DNA from: Rhodospirillales bacterium
GTDB taxonomy: Bacteria; Pseudomonadota; Alphaproteobacteria; JAREAF01
Length of the DNA stretch: 10,326 nucleotides
Assembly: GCA_029240475.1 (NCBI GenBank)
Contig: JAREAF010000057.1
Span: forward strand, 1 to 10,326
Direction of reading: 5' to 3'
Under the pieces are notes generated by a model. The model saw nothing but the letters and a program-made list of their open reading frames with translations. It searched no databases and was not told the origin of the DNA. Position 1 is the stretch's first letter. Each line of letters begins with the position of its first letter. The translations under genes and the position numbers were made by a program. Positions 6,557 through 10,326 of the stretch are shown one piece after another.

Positions 6557-7651
6557 GTGAGGGCTTCGGCCGGCAAGAAGGTACGTGTCGCAATCATCGG
6601 GGTCGGCAATTGTGCCTCGTCCCTGGTGCAAGGCGTGGAGTTCTACCGGCGCAATCCGGCGAACGAGTCGGTGCCGGGCATCATGCATCGCGATCTCGGC
6701 GGCTATGCGGTCGGCGACATCGAGTTCTCCGCCGCATTCGACGTGGCGCGGGGCAAGGTCGGCCGAGACCTCTCCGAAGCCGTCGCCGCGCGCCCGAACA
6801 ATACCTACAAGTTCGCCGAACTGGCGCCCTGCGGGGTCACGGTGCAGCGCGGCGCCACCATGGACGGGCTCGGCCGCTATCTGCGCGAGACGATCGAGGA
6901 GGTGGAAGGCCAGCCGGTCGACGTCGCCCGCGTGCTTCAGGACACCGGAACGGACGTCGTGGTTTCGTACTTGCCGGTGGGCTCCGAGCTGGCGACGCGC
7001 TGGTATGCCGAGCGCGTGCTGGAAGCCGGGTGCGCCTTCGTCAACTGCATCCCGGTCTTCATCGCCTCCAATGAGGCTTGGCGGCGGCGCTTCGCCGAGC
7101 GCAACCTGCCGCTCATCGGCGACGACGTGAAGTCCCAGGTCGGAGCCACCATCGTGCACCGGGTGCTCGCCAATCTGTTCCGCGAGCGCGGCGTGCGCGT
7201 CGATCGCACCTATCAGCTCAATTTCGGCGGCAATACCGATTTCATGAACATGCTCGAACGCGAGCGCCTCGAGTCGAAGAAGATCTCGAAGACCGGCGCG
7301 GTGGTCAGCCAGCTCGAGCATCCGCTTTCGATGGAGGATGCGCATGTCGGGCCGAGCGACTACGTCCCGTGGCTGGCCGATCGGAAATGGTGCTACATCC
7401 GCATCGAGGGCACGACTTTCGGCAACCTGCCGCTCAACTGCGAGCTGAAGCTGGAGGTTTGGGACTCGCCGAACTCCGCCGGCGTGGTGGTGGACGCCGT
7501 CCGCTGCGCCAAGCTCGCGCTCGACCGCGGCATCGGCGGCGCGCTCTACGGGCCGTCGAGCTATCTGATGAAGACGCCGCCGCAGCAATACACCGACCAC
7601 GAGGCGCACGAGCGCATCGAGGCGTTCATCCGCGGGGACGCGAGCTCCTAA
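6557..7651 (+). CDS. ino1: myo-Inositol-1-phosphate synthase (actinobacterial/archaeal-type)
   Basis: A 364-residue cytoplasmic NAD-dependent enzyme that converts glucose 6-phosphate to 1L-myo-inositol 1-phosphate. The NAD-binding loop is VAIIGVGNCASS (11-22). GDDVKSQVGAT (188-198), the LNFGGNTDFMNMLERE stretch (221-236) and LESKKISKT (238-246) carry the lysines and asparagines characteristic of the synthase active site. They match what I recall of mycobacterial Ino1 almost word for word. The length fits the short bacterial class (about 360 residues) rather than the roughly 510-residue eukaryotic class. The GTG start at 6557 puts ten residues before the first strand. The synthase lies in the same orientation between a methyltransferase and a phosphatase-family gene. 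This suggests inositol is made for the cluster's product rather than for phosphatidylinositol lipids, but the sequence alone cannot prove it. The family call is very secure. Confidence 0.96.
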   Translation: MRASAGKKVRVAIIGVGNCASSLVQGVEFYRRNPANESVPGIMHRDLGGYAVGDIEFSAAFDVARGKVGRDLSEAVAARPNNTYKFAELAPCGVTVQRGATMDGLGRYLRETIEEVEGQPVDVARVLQDTGTDVVVSYLPVGSELATRWYAERVLEAGCAFVNCIPVFIASNEAWRRRFAERNLPLIGDDVKSQVGATIVHRVLANLFRERGVRVDRTYQLNFGGNTDFMNMLERERLESKKISKTGAVVSQLEHPLSMEDAHVGPSDYVPWLADRKWCYIRIEGTTFGNLPLNCELKLEVWDSPNSAGVVVDAVRCAKLALDRGIGGALYGPSSYLMKTPPQQYTDHEAHERIEAFIRGDASS

Positions 7652-7670
7652 CAGCCGCGGAGGCCAGCTC

Positions 7671-8276
7671 ATGCCGCGCCTCCTCCTCGTCCGGCACGGC
7701 TCGCACGACCTGCTCGGGCGCGAGCTCGTCGGCCGCCGGCCCGGCGTGCATCTGAGCGACAAGGGCCGCGCGGAGGCGGAGGCGCTGGCCCAGCGGCTCG
7801 CCTCGATGCGAATTGCCGAGCTTTATTCCAGCCCGCGCGAACGCGCGATCGAGACTGCCGAGCCGATCTGCCGGAGGTTGAGGCTTGCGATGCAGATGGA
7901 GCCGGCGCTCGATGAGATGGATTTCGGCGACTGGACCGGCCGAACCCTGGACTCGCTCAATTCAGAGCCCGTCTGGCGGCGCTTCAATCGCGACCGCGCG
8001 CTGACGCGCATCCCGGGCGGGGAGACCATGGCCGAGGTCGCCGCGCGAATGGCCCGGTTCATGGATGGCTTGACCGCCACGTATGCCGATCCCGAGACCG
8101 CCGTCGCGCTGGTCGGCCACGGCGATCCCATCCGCGCGGCGATCGCGCATGCCATCGGGCTGCCGCTCGACTTCATGCTGCGGTTCGACATCGCGCCGGC
8201 GTCGCTCAGCATCCTGCGGACGAGCGAGCATGGCGTCGTGCTCGAGCGGCTGAACGATCTCAGCCACTGCGCTTAG
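7671..8276 (+). CDS. Histidine phosphatase superfamily protein (phosphoglycerate mutase-like)
   Basis: A 201-residue protein with the full catalytic set of the branch 1 histidine phosphatases: LLVRHG at 5-10 with phospho-acceptor His9 and Arg8, SSPRERAIETA at 53-63 with Arg58, the proton-donor glutamate Glu82 in DEMDFGDWTG, GGET (116-119), and the second histidine His150 in ALVGHGD. The ATG has a CGGAGG ribosome site at 7658-7663, seven bases upstream, and the gap after the synthase is 19 bases. Members remove phosphate from sugars and other small molecules. Its place directly after an inositol-1-phosphate synthase suggests it may dephosphorylate inositol phosphate or a phosphorylated glycoside, since no inositol monophosphatase is seen in the window. 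That role is inference. It is the last gene of the operon, ending seven bases before a convergent gene. Confidence 0.92.
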   Translation: MPRLLLVRHGSHDLLGRELVGRRPGVHLSDKGRAEAEALAQRLASMRIAELYSSPRERAIETAEPICRRLRLAMQMEPALDEMDFGDWTGRTLDSLNSEPVWRRFNRDRALTRIPGGETMAEVAARMARFMDGLTATYADPETAVALVGHGDPIRAAIAHAIGLPLDFMLRFDIAPASLSILRTSEHGVVLERLNDLSHCA

Positions 8277-8283
8277 AGGGGCG

Positions 8284-8535
8284 CTACTGGGGGCTTTGCC
8301 AGCCGGTGATCTTCTTGCAGCGCTGGAAGGCCTCTTCCTCGGCGCCGAAGATGGTCTTCTTCACTTTGTCGTTGAAGAGCCTGACCTTCAGTTCGGCCGT
8401 GCACTGCTTCTGCGCGTCGCGGACCTCCTGGCTGTTCCGGTCGAGCGGCAGGGCTGTTTCCTGCGCGGTGCCCGGGAGCGCGACGGCTAAGATGACCGCG
8501 ATCGGGACGAGGCCCGAGACGAGGCGTCGAATCAC
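8284..8535 (-). CDS. Small secreted two-cysteine hypothetical protein
   Basis: An 83-residue protein starting at GTG 8535. It has a clear signal peptide: MIRRLVSGL, then the hydrophobic core VPIAVILAVAL, with cleavage probably just after GTA (residue 24) or one residue later. The mature part is about 58 residues, charged and probably helical, with two cysteines (Cys45 and Cys73) that could form a disulfide in the periplasm. I do not recognise a family. The start has a run of G just upstream (minus strand) inside a G5/C5 palindrome (8537-8546) rather than a typical ribosome site, so translation may be weak or structured. It is transcribed toward the sugar operon and ends seven bases from it. 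The clean signal peptide followed by a soluble charged domain argues for a real gene; other frames here give Arg/Pro-rich shadow translations. Confidence 0.68.
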   Translation of the reverse strand: MIRRLVSGLVPIAVILAVALPGTAQETALPLDRNSQEVRDAQKQCTAELKVRLFNDKVKKTIFGAEEEAFQRCKKITGWQSPQ

Positions 8536-8560
8536 GGGGGGCCCCCAAAAATGCCTGGCT

Positions 8561-8604
8561 GCGAGCGAGGCCGCTCGCCGCCGCGTTGAACCTGGCGGCG
8601 GAGC
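8561..8604 (-). promoter_or_regulatory. Overlapping inverted repeats, possible alternative hairpins
   Basis: Hairpin A pairs GCGAGCG (8561-8567) with CGCTCGC (8572-8578), a perfect seven-base stem with a four-base loop. Hairpin B pairs GCTCGCCGCC (8573-8582) with 8594-8604, ten pairs with one bulged G at 8600 and an 11-base loop. The two share bases 8573-8578, so only one can form at a time. They lie between the 76-residue gene and the 83-residue gene, upstream of the latter's start. A T5 run on the minus strand (8551-8547) follows hairpin A at a distance of nine bases. An attenuator or processing site is conceivable, but GC-rich DNA forms such pairs by chance. Confidence 0.3.
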
Positions 8605-8626
8605 CTACCCGAAGAGCAGCGAAATG

Positions 8627-8857
8627 TCAGGCTTCGACCCGCCCGCCGAACGGCGCGCCGATCCATTCGGTGCGCAAACTCATATCCGGGCCTTGGGTCA
8701 CGACTGCCACGGTGCGGCCGGCCATCTGCAGGGCGCGGGCTTTGCGCAACGCAATTCGCCGCGCATCGGCCTCAGGCAGCGGTCCGGTCTCCTGGTCCCC
8801 CAGACGCAGCCGGCAGCCATCCTCGTCCCGCACGATCAGGTATTGAAGCCTCGACAC
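8627..8857 (-). CDS. 76-residue hypothetical protein
   Basis: Begins at GTG 8857, preceded by AAAGGGG (8871-8865) seven bases upstream. The frame stays open further upstream to 8980, but that extension overlaps the end of the preceding gene and has an unstructured Arg/Gln-rich composition, so I reject it. The protein reads as two short strands (LQYLIVRDEDGCRLRLG, 4-20), an alanine/arginine-rich helix (EADARRIALRKARALQMAG, 29-47), a third strand (RTVAVVTQG, 48-56) and a short tail. This small alpha/beta layout recalls DUF2188-like proteins, but no diagnostic motif is visible and I do not assign it. There is no signal peptide, so it is probably cytoplasmic. It sits between two envelope-type genes on the same strand. 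Confidence 0.62.
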   Translation of the reverse strand: MSRLQYLIVRDEDGCRLRLGDQETGPLPEADARRIALRKARALQMAGRTVAVVTQGPDMSLRTEWIGAPFGGRVEA

Positions 8858-8864
8858 CGTTTTG

Positions 8865-8871
8865 CCCCTTT
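8865..8871 (-). promoter_or_regulatory. Ribosome binding site for the 76-residue protein
   Basis: On the minus strand, AAAGGGG is followed by a seven-base spacer and GTG. This is the best ribosome site in the minus-strand block and decides the start at 8857 against the longer frame from 8980. Confidence 0.6.
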
Positions 8872-8931
8872 GTTCTTTGCACGCCAGGAACAATCCCGGC
8901 CGTGATTTGGTTCGACCGGCTGACGTCTGCT

Positions 8932-9864
8932 CTAGCCGTCGCAATCGCGGACCTTGGGATTGACGCCCGCGCATCGCCATGAACTCCTCACGGCAGGGGC
9001 AGGCTGGCTCGCCTCTGCCGGCGGCGGTGCGGAGCTCGCGTCGACTGCCGCCGTCGGGCCCGACAGGCGCTGCATTATTCGATCCAGCAGCTCGAAGTCC
9101 ATTGCGGCGCGCGCCAAGCCCTCGTGCTTGCGGAAGGCTTCGACGGCCGCGCGCGTCTTTCGACCGGGCACGCCGTCGGCCGGGCCGGCGTCATAGCCCA
9201 GCTTCGTCAGCCCTCGCTGGATGTCGCGCACCAGCACGGGATCGTAACGCGGGCTCGAGGCGTGGGGGCTGCGGATGGTCGACCAGCCGCCAAGCGCCTC
9301 CAGCAACTCATCGGTCGGCTGGATCAACGGCTCGCCAAGGACGAAATCGAGATCTTGCTCGGCTTCTAAGGCCTGCTGCGGCGGTGGTTCGGCGCTCGGT
9401 GGGGGCTCGGCGACGCCAGGCAATGCGGCGACCTGCACCTCCCCGTCCCGCTCGTCCGACTGGCGTTGCGCGAGCGGCAGCCCGGTTGCGGCAGGAACCG
9501 ACCCCAAGCTCAGCCCGGCCATTTCCCAGCAGCGCCGCTCGGAGAAGCTCGAGCACCGGCTGCGCACATCGGCGGTATAGGTGGTCGTCAGCCGCCGGCC
9601 CTCGCTGCTGGGGAGTTCCACCTGCCCGGCGACAACCCACTGCTCGCCTTGCGCCTTGGTGACCGCTGCGGTCGAGAATCTGGAGCCGGGGGGCAGGTCG
9701 GGCGATTCCGCAGCAAAGGTCAGCGCCCATTTCACCGGCCAGCTGTAATGGACGATCTCGCTCTCGGCCGACCTGGTCCACAGCACATGGGCGATTCCGA
9801 CCAGCGCGCCGAGGATGACCGATCCGATCACGAGCGTGACGATGCGCGTCCTGCTGCCGACCAA
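8932..9864 (-). CDS. Membrane-anchored peptidoglycan-binding-domain protein
   Basis: A 310-residue protein. A single N-terminal membrane segment (about residues 8-29, IVTLVIGSVILGALVGIAHV) follows two arginines, so the protein is probably anchored in the inner membrane with its bulk in the periplasm. Residues 40-120 form a strand-rich domain of unknown type with Cys104 and Cys112. A Pro/Glu-rich linker runs from about 148 to 170. A peptidoglycan-binding type 1 domain lies at about 208-263, with DIQRGLTKLGYDAGPADGVP and then GRKTRAAVEAFRKHEGL as its repeat helices. The tail is Pro/Ala-rich with Cys298 and Cys308. The start is TTG 9864, because the membrane helix needs this N-terminus; a G-rich stretch lies upstream, but the spacing is not ideal. 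It probably senses, scaffolds or organises the cell wall. No catalytic domain is seen. Confidence 0.83.
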   Translation of the reverse strand: MVGSRTRIVTLVIGSVILGALVGIAHVLWTRSAESEIVHYSWPVKWALTFAAESPDLPPGSRFSTAAVTKAQGEQWVVAGQVELPSSEGRRLTTTYTADVRSRCSSFSERRCWEMAGLSLGSVPAATGLPLAQRQSDERDGEVQVAALPGVAEPPPSAEPPPQQALEAEQDLDFVLGEPLIQPTDELLEALGGWSTIRSPHASSPRYDPVLVRDIQRGLTKLGYDAGPADGVPGRKTRAAVEAFRKHEGLARAAMDFELLDRIMQRLSGPTAAVDASSAPPPAEASQPAPAVRSSWRCAGVNPKVRDCDG

Positions 9865-9919
9865 CTAGCCCCCGACCTTTCTTTCTTATCCACTCCCGAC
9901 CAAACCCGATTTCTCCGAC

Positions 9920-10326
9920 CTATGCCGGCGGAGCCGCACATCCGCCCGCCGCTTCGCAAGGGACCGCGCCAAGCGGCGTCGGCGCGGCGGGCTGCCGGCC
10001 CTCGCCGCTGAGCACGTCCGCTTCCAGCTGCTCCAGCAGCGCCCGGCTGGGCACGCCGTCCACCGCCAAGCCGTTCCTGGCCTGGTACTGCCTGATCGCG
10101 TTCGCGGTGGCTTCGTTCATGCGCCCGTCGAAACGCCCTGGCGAGAAGCCCGCCTGCCGCAGCCTGTGCTGAATGAGGAAGATGAGGCTTTCGTCCGCTG
10201 CCGGCACCGCGCCGGGCGCCGGTTGGATGAGATTCGCCGGCTCGGCCGGAGCGCCCACGGACCGTGCGGCGGTCGCGGGCGGCGCGGCCGGAGCCACAGC
10301 CGGGGCCGGAGCCACAGCCGGCGCCG
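9920..10326 (-). CDS. Peptidoglycan-binding-domain protein, C-terminal part (5' end outside the window)
   Basis: The frame stays open to the right edge of the window, so only the C-terminal 134 or so codons are present. A GTG at 10315 exists but lies inside a Pro/Ala repeat and is unlikely to be the start. The visible part has a Pro/Ala-rich linker, then a peptidoglycan-binding type 1 domain: LIFLIQHRLRQAGFSPGRFD, NEATANAIRQYQARNGL and a VDGVPSRALLEQL end. It finishes with an Ala/Pro/Gly tail containing two cysteines (in GAVPCEAAGGCAAPPA). It is followed after 55 bases by the membrane-anchored protein with the same domain type, so the two are probably co-transcribed and act at the cell wall. 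The missing N-terminal part may hold a signal peptide or an enzymatic domain; that cannot be judged here. Confidence 0.8.
   Translation of the reverse strand, partial: APAVAPAPAVAPAAPPATAARSVGAPAEPANLIQPAPGAVPAADESLIFLIQHRLRQAGFSPGRFDGRMNEATANAIRQYQARNGLAVDGVPSRALLEQLEADVLSGEGRQPAAPTPLGAVPCEAAGGCAAPPA
10286..10321. repeat. Perfect 18-base tandem direct repeat, two copies
   Basis: GGCCGGAGCCACAGCCGG occurs at 10286-10303 and again at 10304-10321 without a gap. The unit is six codons, so it adds a Pro-Ala-Val-Ala-Pro-Ala type repeat to the linker of the minus-strand gene and keeps the frame. More copies may lie beyond the window edge. Such linkers can vary in length by slippage. Confidence 0.9.

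Noticed and set aside
8264..8290. Imperfect hairpin at the convergent gene junction (CCACTGCGC with GCGCTACTGG) as a bidirectional terminator.
   Set aside because: The stem has a mismatch and a bulge, both arms lie partly in coding sequence, and no T-run follows on either strand.
8888..8913. Dyad in the 8858-8931 gap: GAAC/AATC pairing with GATT/GTTC around an eight-base centre, as an operator.
   Set aside because: The stem is interrupted by two unpaired bases, there is no nearby promoter that I can recognise, and no second copy is seen.
9865..9919. Possible promoter in the gap between the two wall-binding genes (GGATAAG on the minus strand).
   Set aside because: No -35-like element lies at a suitable distance, and the short gap and shared orientation fit read-through from the upstream gene.

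Overview
The window is GC-rich DNA with tightly packed genes, many GTG or TTG starts and strong G/C bias at third codon positions. Together with the gene types, this suggests a free-living proteobacterium, most likely an alphaproteobacterium. That placement is inference; no rRNA or marker gene is present.

Positions 1-8276 hold eight genes in one direction that look like a single operon. In order they are: a CDP-paratose/tyvelose-type NAD-dependent sugar epimerase (5' end outside the window), a B12-binding radical SAM enzyme, a GT-4/GT-B glycosyltransferase, two tandem paralogous CgeB/GT1-like glycosyltransferases, a CmoB-like class I SAM methyltransferase, an actinobacterial-type myo-inositol-1-phosphate synthase, and a histidine-phosphatase-superfamily protein. 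Four junctions are 4-base ATGA or GTGA stop/start overlaps (1062, 2360, 4582, 5712). The others are 18 and 19 bases, plus one 71-base gap before the inositol phosphate synthase. I read this as a biosynthetic unit: the synthase and perhaps the phosphatase supply an inositol unit, the epimerase and radical SAM enzyme make or alter an unusual sugar, the three glycosyltransferases join the pieces, and the methyltransferase tailors the result. The gene set resembles, from memory, an uncharacterised multi-gene cluster found in rhizobia and relatives to which NCBIfam models TIGR04290 (methyltransferase) and TIGR04295 (B12-radical SAM) belong. I could not run those models. The cluster probably extends left of base 1. 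No transporter, flippase, polymerase or anchor gene is visible.

Positions 8277-10326 hold a second, convergent block on the minus strand. In transcription order it contains the C-terminal part of a Pro/Ala-rich peptidoglycan-binding-domain protein (5' end outside the window, with an 18-base tandem repeat), a membrane-anchored protein with a second such domain, a 76-residue orphan protein, and an 83-residue protein with a signal peptide and two cysteines. This looks like cell-envelope function unrelated to the sugar operon. A pair of overlapping inverted repeats lies between the last two genes.

There are no tRNAs, rRNAs, insertion sequences, CRISPR arrays or integrase genes. No gap between genes exceeds about 100 bases.
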